DNA of 64,000 nt from Daphnia pulex (lineage: Eukaryota > Arthropoda > Branchiopoda > Diplostraca > Daphniidae): the NCBI RefSeq assembly GCF_021134715.1, contig NC_060020.1, forward strand, positions 3,596,001 to 3,660,000. The letters are read 5' to 3'. Numbering within the stretch: position 1 is the stretch's first letter; each line of letters begins with the position of its first letter. Under the pieces are notes generated by a model that saw only the letters and a list, made by a program, of their open reading frames with translations, was not told the origin of the DNA and made no database searches. This document shows positions 24,087 to 37,415 of this stretch, piece by piece. The translations under genes and the position numbers were made by a program.

Positions 24087-25500
24087 ATTCAAAATTCGCC
24101 CCTTTAAGCTATCCACCCTTTTTTGGGGGTTTGTTTGTTCTTGGTTGTTTTCCCCCTTCATCCATTGTATACAGATTTTATATTGCACTTTTTAACACCT
24201 TAGGCTCTTTCCCTCATTACTGAGTTTTTGTGCAACAAAAGCAAATGAAAAGAAAATGTCTCTAGTCGTAGTGTTTCTGGAGTCGGTGTTGTTCTGTAGT
24301 TATTATGAACCAAACACAATATACAGCTTTCTAGGATGGGAATACTAGAAATTCCTATCCAAGGAGATGTGGTCTCTTAAAAAATATTATTTATAAGCCA
24401 CAATTACAGAAGGGCACAGGCTTAAAAAGGTATAGAAGTCTTTGTAGAGTATATGGAGTATCGACCTGCGGCAGGACATTCGATCTGACCATGGTCCACC
24501 GCTCTCTTTCACAGTTTCACTCTTCTCCCTGGAGGGGTACTGCATTCCAGCTGTGACGGGGCCTTGCTTAGAAAACTACCTGATTCTCGGTAGATGTGGA
24601 TGAATAGGAAACAATTTTATGGCTCCTCGGTGTACTGTGTATTCTGTACTACGTGAACGCGCTATATGCAGCCACGGATACAATAGAGGGTTTGTGATAG
24701 CAGGGCGTCTAACGTAGCCCTGACATCAATACCTTTCGGCCAAATTCGATCAATTTATGAGTTTTGAAAACCAAAAAATGCATTTTTTAGAAAATTTCAT
24801 CGGATTAAATTTAGAAGAGCCTACGTTAAGAATAACCCTGTTTCTCATGCGATAAAGTTTTGTTAAATAACCGATTTATCGTACTATCAAGTAAAATATC
24901 ATTAAATCGGTATTAACTGGTCTCAAATCTGTTGGGATTATGTGAAGGGTGTCACTCTTGGCACCTAAATCTCGAAATAATTTCTCCAGAGATGTGTGAT
25001 TGTTAACCGGATTTATTGAACTTGGTGGTATCAATAATATTAAATAAGTATTAAATACTTCAAAATCCTTTCGGATTAGGTGTGTTTGGGTGTCACTGTT
25101 AGCACTTGTAAACGTATCGAAATAATATTTTCTCATGAGAGCGTGTTGTTAACCAGATTTATAAAATTTATTTGGATCATTTTAAATGAGTATTAATTCA
25201 AATGGTCTAAAAATTGTTTGGATTATATTATAAAGCTAGGGTACTGCTGTTGGCACTTGACCGCTTTCCCTTTATCGTATCGCTTATCCCTTTTCATTAG
25301 AATTCATCGTAATCACGAAATATAACGTTTATTTGGACCCGTCCCGCATTTGTTTCACATTCCTGAATAACCGTCTTTATGCACATATTAAGCAATTGTC
25401 AACCGACTGAATTTCTAATGAGATTGCGATAAGAAGTTTGAAAAATTTTAAACCGACGTCCGGTAACACAACAGCAGATGGCGTTGGCTGATGATAATCC
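24087..25500. other. Intergenic between PGAM and Cdc25
   Basis: About 1.4 kb. The first part is PGAM 3' UTR. From about 24,830 to 25,290 there is a set of diverged tandem repeats, described separately. No gene was recognised. Confidence 0.5.
24830..25290. repeat. Diverged tandem repeats, about 150-bp unit, three to four copies
   Basis: Units share the order GTATTAA..TC..ATTATGT / GGGTGTCACTCTTGGCAC / CTCGAAATAATTTCTC / GTTAACCGGATTTAT. Clear copies start near 24,909, 25,050 and 25,190, with a partial one at 24,838-24,885 (TTTCTCATG..GTTAAATAACCGATTTAT). They are diverged by substitutions and short indels, so the array is old. Confidence 0.65.
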
Positions 25501-25926
25501 CGCTACGTGACGCTGCGATCGCAGTCGATGTGATGGCGGCAGTGTGAAACGAACGTGAATGGTGTCTCGTAAGAGTTTGTCGCCGTTTAATACTTGATCA
25601 AAGCTAGTTTTTTATCCCGTGAACTCTTAATATCATGCAGTATTAGTTCATTTGACCTATTTCATCCATTTGTCCACAATTTGATTCAAGCAAGTAAGTG
25701 TAATCTGTTATTTTCGACCATTTCCTGTTCCCCTCCTCAAATTTCCGTTGCCACAAAAACGTTGTGTTGCATGTAGCTAGTCTCCCTGGAGAGGTTTAGG
25801 GCATCCGTTGTTTCTCGTAAACAAACCGGTCGATTCATGGAATGTTTTTTCTTTCATTTTTCTACATTTGCTTCTAGTACTTCCATTTCTTCTAACTTCT
25901 TGTGGAGTACTGCTGTTTGGTACAAC
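25501..25926 (+). promoter_or_regulatory. Putative 5' leader of Cdc25 with a non-coding exon
   Basis: A good donor (AAGCAA followed by GTAAGTG, GT at 25694) and an acceptor (TTTGCTTCTAG, ending 25877) suggest a non-coding first exon and a 184-bp intron before the start codon at 25927. An upstream in-frame ATG at 25837 falls inside this intron, which is why 25927 was preferred. Confidence 0.45.
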
Positions 25927-28900
25927 ATGGAGAGTGAGAACAGCATTCAGATGTCTCGTCCCAAAACTCAGCGAAGATTGAACTTGGATTCCAGTCAAAA
26001 GTTACCTCACATCAACAACATCAGATCGAGTAGTTTTGATATGGCTTCAATGTCACCCATGACCAACTTGGTGCACAATCTGAGCGGGGCCAGCTTGGAC
26101 TCAACTCCCAAAAGGAGATTCCTCTCTCATGGTAACTTAAGATTCCAACAGCTAAAAGGTTATATAACCACAGACAATGCATTTCCTGCCTGTGGAGTGA
26201 TGGTGGATCCTTTTATTTTTCGTTCAACCCTCATGCCTACTTCCTGTTTTGGATTGACATGTGGGCTTATAATGCTGAAAAGTGCACAAACTATTGCTGA
26301 TCCTCATGTTTATGTTTAGATAACTTGGACGTGGACGTGGAAACCATCGCAGGCTCCAAAGGGTATGTTTTGGCTTCTTTGTTTCTGTTTTGTGGTGGTG
26401 GGCAGTGTCTGGCCTGTAATAGAAAGGGTTTAAATGGTGATAATCCCTTCAAATGAAGCGACAGCCAGAGAAGGGAATGCGATTTCAATCGACCTCGTTC
26501 GACCTATTTTTTCCCTCTTCTTTTTTTTCCTACATTGAACAAAAAGAAAAGCTTCAGCTATCGAGCGGCAGCATCTTTCAACTTTTTGAGGTTGAAAGAG
26601 GAGGAGAGTGGAATAGAAAATAAAAAAAAAGTGACCGTTGGTGTTTGACTTTGGCCACACAAAGTGTCAGTGGGAAGTGGACGGTACAACGCGAAAAAAA
26701 GGGCCAGACGGGCTTGTGGAAGGGATAAAAAACCAGAAAGTTGGATGGCCGTCCTTGACTTTGTAGAGAGCCCTGTTGTCTTTGTCCGCTTTCCTTCTGG
26801 TCTGTTTTCTTCTCGCTCCAAACCACTGCCCATTTCCTTTTTTTTTCTTTTCCCCAACCGACCTGATGTTTTTCAAAGACCGTTGGGTCAATCAAGATTT
26901 TTTTGAATGGGGCACAAGTCTGCCACTGGAATTGGAGATCGAGTCAAAGTGGTTGGAGACGGAGAGATAAGGCGCGATAGCAATATTCAGTTACTGCACA
27001 CAATGTACGCACACGTGCTCAGAGATACGTGAACCGATTTCAAACGTAATGATTTCTTATTATTACTATAGAGAGTAATAGTAATAGTACGAGAGAGGGT
27101 GGGCTGTGCTGATGAAAAAAAAAAAGCCAACAGCTGCTGAAATCCGGAACGAGCGGGGGGGTATTGAAGGCGAGTCTTGTGAAAGCCATCTGCCTTTCAA
27201 CGGGCAAGAGCAGTTGGAATGCCTGGAGACGTTTCGGGAGAGAAGAAGAGAGATAGAGAGCAAGGTTTTCAGTTCGTACCCTAGGGCAAGACCGTTAACC
27301 TGTTCGGTTGGGCTGTTTAAATATCCCCGGCTTCGGGCCTCTCGATGCTCTTTCCTGTCTTTCGACGGGCTAGCTCTCTCTCTTCTTTCTTTTTTTTAAA
27401 GCTTGTGTTATATTTTGGGGTGAGAAATCGGAAACCCAGGGTAGATCTTTGTGGCCTCGTCAACCACCCCTCGAATATAGCCAAAGTCAGGCGGGAAAAT
27501 TCAAAACCTTCCGTCCGTTGTGGCGTTTTTTTTACGACTGTGTGAACGAGTAGGGGGAATGGGATAGCAAGTCGGTTGTGTACTATGTCGGTCTTCAGCG
27601 GATGCAATATGGGACCAACAGCGGGCTTTGGGGTGGCCATATGTGGAATGCGTAGTATATATAGTGCTATCGTTCGCCCTTATAGTTATTTGCTCAATGC
27701 TTCCTCTTCGCTCACAGTTCATAGATTTCCCTCTTCCGCTCTGTATGTGCGTGTGCGCGATGACCCCCCTATGTTCCTCCCCTTCACTATAACGTCACCC
27801 TCCCAATGTCTTTGTTATGACTATAGGGTCTAGCACATGTCTACGTTGACGTACTACTACTACTACTACTCAGTCAGGATTGCATCCAGCCCGACGTTTC
27901 CCACAGAGCTAGAAACTGGCGACGTACCTATGAGATTCTGGGACTTGGGATTTATCGAGTCCATTTTTTCGCTTCGTTTTATGACTTCATTTGGCACGAT
28001 TATGATGGAAGAAGACTAAGTCTCCAGGTCGCAATATACGTATGTACGTGCTATATACTTTGCCGCGCCGACCCGACCCAAGTTCTGCGTACGCAGTGCG
28101 AGACTTTCCAAGTTCTGGATGGAAAGACAAAGTAGAAGGGAAAGGGGATCCTCGGGGTAGTAGAGGGTGGAGCTTGAGGAAAGAATAGCCTGAAACTCTG
28201 AGGGGAGAGGTCGGGGAGGGACCCTCCGAAAGGAAATTAAGAAAGAAATCTTTTCTCTGGACTGTCAGTCGTTGATCCGTTGTCCCCTAGTTCGCATCTC
28301 CTCTCTGGTCTTGTCTATTTTTTTCCCCTTCAGTCTTTCAACGACTTTTAACTTGTGTTTGTCTTGGTGCCCCAAATGCATACCTGTGATCGCACCATGT
28401 CATATTGGAGCTGGAAACAGTTGTCTCTCACTGAAATCAGTTTAAGGTTGGCCAGCAGTTTCTTTCTCGCTTTGCCCCCACCGTGTTCTATACCCGCCGT
28501 CGAAAGTGCGTTCATCGAATTTTAATCTTGACATTTGTTGTTATGTATTTTTTAAAGATCTCTAGCTCTCAGCAGCGGCGAATTACTGAGCTCGCTGAGT
28601 GAAAAGGAAAACGGCTACACTTCAATTCGACCCTTCGCTGCCGCCGTTGGTTCGCCAGAAAAGACGAAAAGCTCGGAAGACTTCCTGAGCAGACGCAGTC
28701 CTCGCAGATTAGCTCTGTCCCGACTGGACGTCAACAGCCCGATCAAGAGCCGTGTCGACATCAGCAGTCCCATCAAGGTAGAACGTCTTGGTCTTGACTC
28801 CGAGAGACGATACAGATCCGTTAACTATCTTGATTTTGTCTTCAGACGAGCTTCGCTAAGCCTGCTCAGCCCGTGTCGTCTGCCATACCTTCGACACGCC

Positions 28901-31231
28901 TTCCTAGTATAGAAGATGTTGACTCTCAAGACAGTGGTTGCTTTCCAGAAGACTCCAAATACTTCAAGTAAAAGGCCCATCAACTTGTCATTAGTTTGGA
29001 TCTTGACTGTTGGAGAAGGAAGAGACTAATTTTTCTTTCCCCTCTCTCTCGTCTTCTTTTGTTTTTCTTTTTTGTGTGGCGCGTTCCAGGTATCCTGAGC
29101 CCCTCTCCCACCGTCGGATGTCGGATCGCAACTCCAGCCCAGCTTCTTCCACACGTTCCAACAGTGGTTCTTTGAGTGCTGGTAGGTTTAACCCCTCCCC
29201 CAATAGCTTTTTCCGAGTTTTCATTACCAATGCTTAATGATTTCTTGTAATAGGTGGTTCCCAAAAGTACGACGGACCCGCAAAACTCGACTTCAGCTTC
29301 ACGTCAAACGGTGACGATGAGGGAATCCCCGACGAGTTGTATGAGGTGATTATAAACCCTTCCTCTAACCCTTTAGTTTTCTAATACTCAACTGAAGCTA
29401 ATGGATGATTGCCGTTGGTTCAGGAGGAAGACCAGGCTTTACCCACTTCGGCATCACTGAGTCAGCTGATTGCTACGCCACTTAGCGAGCGCGCCACCCT
29501 CCAGTTCAGCCATGAAGACAGCTCATCTCCACCGGCCTACACCATCACCAAGTCTCACATTGACGACTCTGCTGTTTACAATGACTTTCTCCGTGTCCCG
29601 AAAGAAGCTGCTTTGGCTGAAAAGTTCCCCCGACCATCCTTCCGGCGGTCGCAGTCCATGTTCGACCAAGCAACCCCCAACGCAAGGGTATGTTTATTTT
29701 AATGGCTGTGCATTTGTTGGTCGTGAACGGATGTCTCATGTTTCACACGTTTACCCATTTTATAGGCGCCCAATCTTTGCTATGATTCTCCCATGAATCA
29801 GTCCCCTGTAGCCCGTGGCTTGTTCGTCCACGATGAAGATACCGGATCGAGCCCCCTCGCCCCTCTAGGCCTACATGCCTTGAGATTGCGTATGAAACCA
29901 TCACGAGTAATTCAGCCGGTAAGATCTCCTTCTTCTTTTTTACCCAAAAAATCTGAGAGCAAGCTTTAGAGTGGGGTAAAGTGACACCCCTCTCCATCCC
30001 CTGTACTTTTCCATTCCGGAACATATGGTTGTGATAATTGTGGTTATCTGATCGCTTTGCTTTGGGATATAGGTTGGAGGTCCCCCATTCAAGAGAAGTG
30101 AGCCCTCGTCCTCCGTGGACTCTGCTGTCCAACAGCAGGAAAACAAAAGGCGGAAGGACGACAATGACGACCGACCCGTGTTCACAAGTTTGGATCACAA
30201 TGTCGGGAACAACAGCAAAACGGCGGCTGTTTCGAGACTACCCCATCGGATCCAGAGATGCCATTCCGAGACGGAAGCGACCATTATGCGCGCCCTTCAA
30301 CGATGTAAGTTCCCTTTCCTAACTTCCCCCCTTGGCTCGGCCTTGCTCTTTTCTCAATCGGATTGCATTTAAGTGTCATGTGGCTTTTTCCGTTTCTCCG
30401 ATGTAACCTAAGGACATCCCCGTCTTTTTCTTTTCTTTTTTGCCTTGCAGCAACGGAAGAGCCTGATCTCATCGGAGATTTCACCCGACCCTTTGCACTG
30501 CCGCTGACAGCCGGCAAACATCAAGATTTAAAGTGCATTACGCCGCAGACGTTGGTCGATCTGATTAGTGGCAAATTCCGGGATCACGTTGAGAAATATA
30601 CCATCGTCGACTGCAGGTATTTTGATTGCATTTTGTCTCGACTGTTTTTATTGTTCAGCTGCTGACGACAACATGTTTGTTTTTCCAGATATCCTTACGA
30701 ATACGAAAACGGTCATATCAACGATGCCGTCAATCTGTGGACCAAAGACTTGGTGTGGAGTGTCTTCATGGAGGGTAGAAAACAACAACCCCCCTCGACC
30801 ACCCACGATCAGGAGAAGAAGAGGGACATCCTCATTTTTCACTGTGAATTCTCCTCAGAGAGAGGCCCAGCGCTGTAAGTTGCCCTTCAACCTCTTAACT
30901 CGGACTTCTTGGACCAAGACTTAACCTGAATATTTTGTTTGTCTCTCTTGTGTCCAGCTCTCGATTTTTGCGTAACAAGGACCGCGATGACAACAAGGAC
31001 AATTACCCGGCCCTTCACTGGCCCGAGGTCTACCTGCTTCACGGTGGCTACAAGGCCTTCTACGAGCAGTTTGACCAACTGTGTGAACCCAGAAGCTACC
31101 TGCCCATGAACCAGCAGGGTCACGAAGAGGACCTGCGCAGGTGCCGAGCTAAAACCAAGTCTTGCAACGGCGAAGGCAAGTCGGGCCGACCGTTAACAAA
31201 ATCTACCTCTCGACGATTAGCATTGCTTTAA
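25927..31231 (+). CDS. Cdc25-type M-phase inducer phosphatase (String/Twine homologue)
   Basis: Twelve coding exons: 25927-26131, 26320-26362, 28558-28777, 28846-28967, 29090-29181, 29254-29345, 29424-29687, 29766-29918, 30073-30304, 30451-30616, 30689-30874, 30958-31231; 682 residues. The C-terminal rhodanese-like catalytic domain shows VDCRYPYEYENGHI and the active-site loop HCEFSSERGP (CX5R, Cys about 582), then LRNKDR, YPALHWPEVYLLHGGYK and the family end. It removes inhibitory phosphates from Cdk1 to start mitosis. The N-terminal 470 residues are Ser/Pro-rich regulatory sequence with candidate 14-3-3/checkpoint kinase sites (RRSQSM, RCHSET) and SP sites (NSPIK, SSPIK). Start choice is moderately secure; everything from residue 75 on is well supported. 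Confidence 0.93.
26363..28557. other. Cdc25 intron 2 (about 2.2 kb)
   Basis: Largest intron of the gene. It contains pyrimidine and A runs, a (TAC)n tract near 27851-27870 and alternating purine/pyrimidine at 28033-28055. Open frames on both strands lack family features. No nested gene is supported. Confidence 0.55.
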
Positions 31232-34200
31232 ATTGTTCATTTATTAGAAAAATGAAAAAAAAAATAGAAGAAAGTAACTAAAATTAATAAGTTAATTGTT
31301 TTTGCGTCTCTCGCGGGTTCCTTCGTGTGTGTATGAATTTGTTTTTTTAAACCTGCTTTCCTATACCCCCGAAATCCTATTCTCCGTGCTGATTCCCTCT
31401 CATCTATTCTTTCCTTTCTTTTATTTCCCTGTTTTTCCCCCCAATTCCATTGGATATGACATTGGTTCTCACCCCGCACCCCCCGTCTTTTTCCCCCCAA
31501 TCCTCCCATCTTACACACAACACAAATGTGCAATGCAGAAGTCCCGATGGTCTCTCCCTTCTCCCCAACTTTTTTTCCTATGTTCGCATGAGTGGTCCTT
31601 TTAACGCGGTGGGAATTTCAATTCTTTCCTATTTCTCTCCCAACATTCAATTTTTTTTTTTTTTTTAGAAATTTGTCCACAAAAATATTTTAAAAAAAGT
31701 CTTATTTTCTGTTCGATTGACGTGAAATTTTGTACATTCGTAGTGGTAGTGCATTTTTTTCGGAGCGCGAGTAATACTATCGATTGTTGAAGAATACTGG
31801 GGGATGTCCCACATCTGTAATGATCGAATCGATCATATTCATTTGCTCACAGTTGATGTTGAACTCTTTCCATTTTACTACACCCAAACTCTAGCCATAC
31901 CTTCTGTATGCGTGTGTACGTGTTCTTAGTGAGTATGATTTTTTCCCCCAAAATCTCATTTGGTATAAATATAACAAACAAACAAACAAAAAACAAACTC
32001 GTTTTACTCGTTTCTGAAGTAGATCAATTTCATGACAGGAGGAAAAGAAAGAAAAGAAAAAAGAGCCCTAGTGAATTGAATGTTGTACGGTGTGAGAACC
32101 GATGGAAAAAGTGTTTGGCGACACAAAAGGTAGTGTGCGTGTGTGTAGCTCATTGAATATTTCCGTTGCCAGTCGAACATTGTGTGACGACCGGCAATGT
32201 ATGGGAGAGAGTAAAAATCGATCCCCTCCTTGCATCCTTCATCGTAGGATGTGGAGGGGTGAGTAGGGCGCCGAGCGTCCACGATGGCGCCGTTACAGCC
32301 CATCCTTTGTGAGCGCGATCTTTAATAACTGTTAGCGATGAGAGAGCCGACTTGGGGTATGCGCTGTGTGGTACGTCATATTACTATGGTACCTATGAGA
32401 CCCAAGACTGTGTGAGAGCCAGTCTCACACACATTCGGGGCCCTGGAAAAAAGCTGAGAGAGATTTACCTTCACTGATGTGGGGCTCAGGGGGTCCCTCA
32501 GATGGTCAGAAAGAATTTCCATTCTTCCGTCCCCTTTTGGACACACACACAAGACTGGACATTGCGGAGGAGTTTTGAGGAAGCTGCGCGGTCGCCGGGT
32601 TGTTGTTTATCGCCAGCCGAAGGCTTCGAGTTCCAGTGCATAACAACTTGCCCATCCGCCACGGACAAATGATAGTCTCTTTGAGGCCGGGTTCAGTAAA
32701 CACATGACATTCGTAAGGCCGAGATTCCGTAGACTACGACTACTACTACGGCTTCGCATTACATCGGCCGAATGAATCAGAAACTCATCCCTTTTGGCTC
32801 TCTTCTGAATCGCTGCATATTCATTCTGAGACAAGAGACGACCGAAAACGGCCGTGTCTTTGAAAGCGAAAGGCGTCGATAGAAAGTGAATAACAAACAG
32901 CAGCGGTTTCAAGTTCGATTCAGATCTTTGACAAATAACGATAGCCATCGCGTTTTAGAGCCAAAAGACCCCGCGACGTGCATGTTTCTTCTTCTTCTTT
33001 TTTCCTGGGCGGCCGTGATCAACAACCAAAGAGCTTTGCTGGCCTCTGAAGACAAGATGCGGTTCTAATAAAGACAATTTGTAAGTTTAGTATCTCATCT
33101 CCCAGGACCTTGGGAGATTTTTCAATAGCAATGTGTTGGGAACCGTTCGCTTTGTCGTCCTAGCTTGAACATTTTTCTCCTCTTTCGAAATCAATATTCA
33201 CTTAAGTAAGCTTCAAGTCATTAAGAGCTAAAGGGAGAAAGAGTTTTCGAAACTCATTTGGCACCCGCACCCTATATATGCTAAACACATGCGGCTAATA
33301 AAACGACACGAGAGGCGGGATCTTTTCCGCTCATTAGCCCAATGGGGATATGCAGGAAGCGGCTATGGGGCACATAGACAACAAATCTTGGCGACCATAT
33401 CCTTCGTCTTTTCAGGTCATGGGCTTTTTTGTTCTTTCTATACATCGGCCCCCGAAAAGAGATGAGTATTGAATGAAAGCAAGTAGTAGAACAGCAGCAG
33501 CTGAGCAGTATATAGTTGTCATCAAGTATAACTTGACTGTTTCTTTCGACCTTGGGGTTAAAAGGGTGGAAGACGGGCAAGGGCCATCTGCCCAGTGTAT
33601 AGTTCCTGCAAGATGTACATATTAATCCTCGTCAGCTGCAAATTCATCAATACACTGCCGCACTAATATGTCCGAAGGTAGGAGTGCGTGTTATTATAGA
33701 ATTGGAACAAGCGAAAAAATTGAAAAGATTGTGGAAGAGATGTAGAAGAAAATAAAGAAACTATAAATAATCCTCTTAGATTTCGTGGGCTGAATCAGGG
33801 CTAGATTGTTCCAAACATGGAGAACCCGCCTCCTTCCAGTATCTTTCTTCTTCTGTCACACACAAGCCTTTTTTCTCTCTATTGACGATTTTCTTCTCTA
33901 CACCTTTTCTTTTCTTTATAGCTACATCCAGTTTATATTTTTAGACCGTTCGCAGCAAGGAATAAGCGTAGGTGGACGTTCTCTGGATATATCTCTTTTG
34001 TGTTCAACGGATGACAAGGTATTTTTTTTTCTGCTATCTCTCACTCGAATTGATCGTGTCTTTGTGCGCCACGAACAGGTGCGAAAAAAACACAACGGTA
34101 AATCGGACCGGTGGGGATTGCTCCTAGTGAATGGGGCAAAATAAAAAGCGATCACAATAGAGGAGGGACACGAAGTATACTACACCCTCTATTGAACTTG

Positions 34201-36222
34201 CTTATTCCAAAATGAATTATGCATACATTTAACTGAAACTTTTGCCAAGAGCGAATTTAATCTTTTTGATTATTATTTTGATTATTATTATCAGTTCCAT
34301 TAAGAGAGAGTGTGTGAGAGAGACGAAAGAATTTCTTCCAAAATTGATCCCTTGAAATATGTCGCAACTTTAGCGAATCCGATCAGAAGGTGCAGGCCTA
34401 TCATCAGGAAACCCTGTATATTGCATCACAACAGTAGCGGTATTTTTTTTTTCCTACCTGGAACTATTTAGTTTGGGCTTCATGATACATGTTCAAGCTG
34501 CGCTCTTTCATAAACAGACTTAACGCAATCCATGGATAATGCCGCGATTCTGGGCTACTAAATAGGGTGATCCCCGAGTATATAACGTCTTATGCAGTTC
34601 CATCATCATTTCCAATGTTTAATGGTGGGAAACTTTTGGGGAAAATCTGGAATTGCTACGGCAAGACATGAGTTTCCTTATATATTTTCTTATTTGAGGT
34701 AATCTCGATTTATATTTTGGTGGGAACCATATTATTTATCCAAATTCGATTGGAAATAATTGAGTTAAACATTTATTCTTCATTCGACATCGCCCTTTTA
34801 CTAATAAACACCTTAAAGAATTACTGAAATTTCATTCTTTACATTCTTGTCACGATCCCATTAGAGAGTGTTGTCAGCTTTCACGATGTTGAATCACAAT
34901 TTTTTTGTCTTTCTAGAATTTGAACTTTTGAGTTGATAACGTCCACGTCCATAACAGTACGGAGCGGCACCAGAATTTTTAAGAAAATTACTCGGAAAAA
35001 TGTTGAAAAACAAGACGTTGCTGTCGCTACGCGGAATTTTTCCAAAAATATGTTTGATCACATGCTATTGAACTTGATCTGCATAGGCGAATAACATTGT
35101 CATTTTACTCTCGCGGAAGCGACGACCGAGTTGCGCATGGTTTACTTTCCTGTTTTTGTGTGGTGGATTCCGCTTATTTGAGATCGAGAATGTTTCTCAT
35201 TCTCTCGCTCTCTCTTTCTTTCTTTTGAATAGGTTAGGTAAAGGACCCAGGCCTATCTAATGGCGACCATGGTCACTCCCTTTTACCTGTCATAGGCCAA
35301 GGTAAGACGAGCGAGACAGATCTGAAGAATGTCAACACGAGATGTTTGCCTCGCAACAGCCCAGGGCCCAAAGGTATCCAACACATTTGAGGTCCAACGG
35401 TCTAGTCTAGTTGCACGGGCAGGCATGCAAGCCACATTGGATTTGTTTTGACTGAAAGCTCTTACATAAAAGAGACGTTGCTTTACTCTCCTTTTTCTCG
35501 GTATAGCGTGTCTGTTTTTGGAGAATGTTGTGTAGTAGTAGTTTCTCTGGTTCAAAGTGGGTCACCAATTTAATTACTGATGGCTGCTTTGATGTTATCA
35601 ATAATGAAATTCATTATCATTCTGGCGTAATAAACGTCTTTGACCGGTTCCGAATACTAAGTTGCGCGGCATTTAATTTCGGTTACTGGTAAGAGTTTTC
35701 ACAAGAATTGGAGACTTTTTCTAAGAAATCAGAAATTAGAAATGCAATCGTTTCAGGATTTCTTTTTTTGGAAATATTTAGAAACCAATCAATTTCAACA
35801 TCCTTATACAATCATGCGAAATTCATCATAAATTAACCGGTTAATATTTTCACGCTAAATTTCGAGTTATGTCAATTGGACTTTACATAGGTATGCATTA
35901 CGTTTTCCAAGTTTTGAAATTAGAAACCAAATGACCGGTAAATTTGATCTGCATTAAGAAATGCGAATGCTTAATATTCTTTGCTATAGTAGGTTTTACC
36001 TAATCATTTATTCATCTCTGTAGTTTTAAGGTATTTGTGGACTAAAGTGACTAGGCTTTTTCTGTTTTTAGATTTTTATATTCAAAAAGCGATAACGGAT
36101 TAAATTACGATTAGTTTTCAAAATTTTGTTTTGGCAACCTTGTTTACGGTTTACGTGAGCCGCCAGGTGTCGCTGTCATTCGTCTGCCAGGTTGTCCAAA
36201 GTCTCAACGCAAAGCCGGGAAA
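31232..36222. other. Gene-poor 5-kb stretch between Cdc25 and TMED9
   Basis: The first part is Cdc25 3' UTR (T/C-rich, several long T runs). Beyond about 32.2 kb I see no coding exon with family features and no tRNA or known small RNA. A short perfect hairpin sits at 32409-32431. This is the largest stretch left unexplained; distant regulatory DNA or a non-coding transcript are possibilities only. Confidence 0.45.
32409..32431. repeat. Short perfect hairpin
   Basis: TGTGTGAGA (32409-32417) pairs perfectly with TCTCACACA (32423-32431) around the 5-nt loop GCCAG. The 9-bp stem is too short for a microRNA precursor. Confidence 0.6.
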
Positions 36223-37297
36223 ATGCAGTTCCTAGGCGTTTCAGTAATTTTCGTTTTATATTTATCTTGTGTATCTGGTCTATACTTTCACATTGCCGAA
36301 ACGGAAAGAAAATGTTTCATCGAAGAAATTCCGGATGAGACTATGGTCATTGGTAAGTGGTTTCAACGTAATGTTTTTGTCGGCAGCTTGGGGCCGAACA
36401 AGGCCACGTCATCATTGTTATTTCTGACATCTGGCCCCGTTACCTGCATTCTGGCTATTTTTACAAATTATAGTGTTAATATTAATAAATGTTTTGTTTT
36501 CTTTTTTTCTGATTTTTCAAAATAGGAAATTATAAGGTTCAGTTGTATGATCCTCGTACTGGTGGTTTTATGCCCTCAAGCCCTGGAATTGGAATGCATG
36601 TCGAAGTTAAAGATCCAGATGACAAAGTCGTCTTATCCAGGGTAAACATCATCATATGTTTAGATACCATAGCAAAGATACTATTTTTTTTTTCAATTTT
36701 TAAAAAGGTGTACAGTTCTGAAGGAAGATTTACCTTCACATCACACACACCAGGAGAACATATCATTTGTTTGTACTCAAATAGCACCAAATGGTTTTCT
36801 GGTACACAGTTGGTATGTAGCCAGAAACCTCATTGGATGATTCAGGAATGATGACATTTCTATTTCCCAACAGAGAGTTCATTTGGATATTCATGTTGGA
36901 GAACAAACAATGGATTATGCTGGCATTGCACAAAAAGAAAAGTTGACCGAACTTCAACTACGTGTGCGCCAACTACTCGCCCAAGTTGACCAGATCAATA
37001 AAGAGCAAAACTACCAACGTGTAAGTTGCTTTTATCACTATGTTATCATTTTAGTTTGTTTATACAGACTACTGTGTTGGTTTTTTTTTGGCAAATAACG
37101 TCTTTCCCGTTCCGGAGATTTAATTATGTGTTGACGGTTGATTGCAGATTCGCGAGGAGCGGTTCCGACAGACAAGCGAGAGCACTAATCAACGAGTTCT
37201 CTGGTGGTCGTTGACTCAAACGGCCATTCTCCTGGTGATGGGTGCTTGGCAGATGAGACATCTCAAGAAATTTTTCGAAGCCAAGAAACTCGTCTAA
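36223..37297 (+). CDS. eca: p24-family cargo receptor, TMED4/9 (eclair) type
   Basis: Exons 36223-36352, 36526-36641, 36708-36812, 36874-37020 and 37148-37297 give 215 residues. A signal peptide (about 1-19, [14 protein letters not shown]) is followed by a GOLD domain starting [18 protein letters not shown] with the conserved Cys pair, a coiled-coil region ([20 protein letters not shown]), one membrane segment ([15 protein letters not shown]) and a cytosolic tail ending [10 protein letters not shown]. The FF and di-lysine signals bind COPII and COPI coats. p24 proteins cycle between ER and Golgi and select cargo. The tail FFEAKKLV matches the alpha subfamily (fly eclair, human TMED9). The gene is intact. 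Confidence 0.95.
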
Positions 37298-37409
37298 AAC
37301 GAGAAATCTGATTGTGCTGTCCGTCTATTTCGGTTTCTTATCTCGTCTATCTTTTTTTTTCATTTTTTTTCTACGACTGACTTTGTAATGGCTAAGAATA
37401 TGATGATGG

Positions 37410-37415
37410 AATAAA
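37410..37415 (+). terminator. Polyadenylation signal AATAAA of the TMED9 gene
   Basis: AATAAA 113 bp after the stop codon (GATGGAATAAAAGTTG), the first good hexamer downstream. Confidence 0.55.

Noticed and set aside
25837-25926. Upstream in-frame ATG adding 30 residues to Cdc25
   Set aside because: It lies inside a likely leader intron (donor 25694, acceptor 25877) and encodes an unlikely hydrophobic, Ser-rich stretch.
32409-32431. MicroRNA precursor
   Set aside because: Stem of only 9 bp and no extended pairing on either side.
35283-35601. Minus-strand frames of 64-90 codons in the gene-poor region
   Set aside because: No recognisable domain, no splice partners and no promoter signal.
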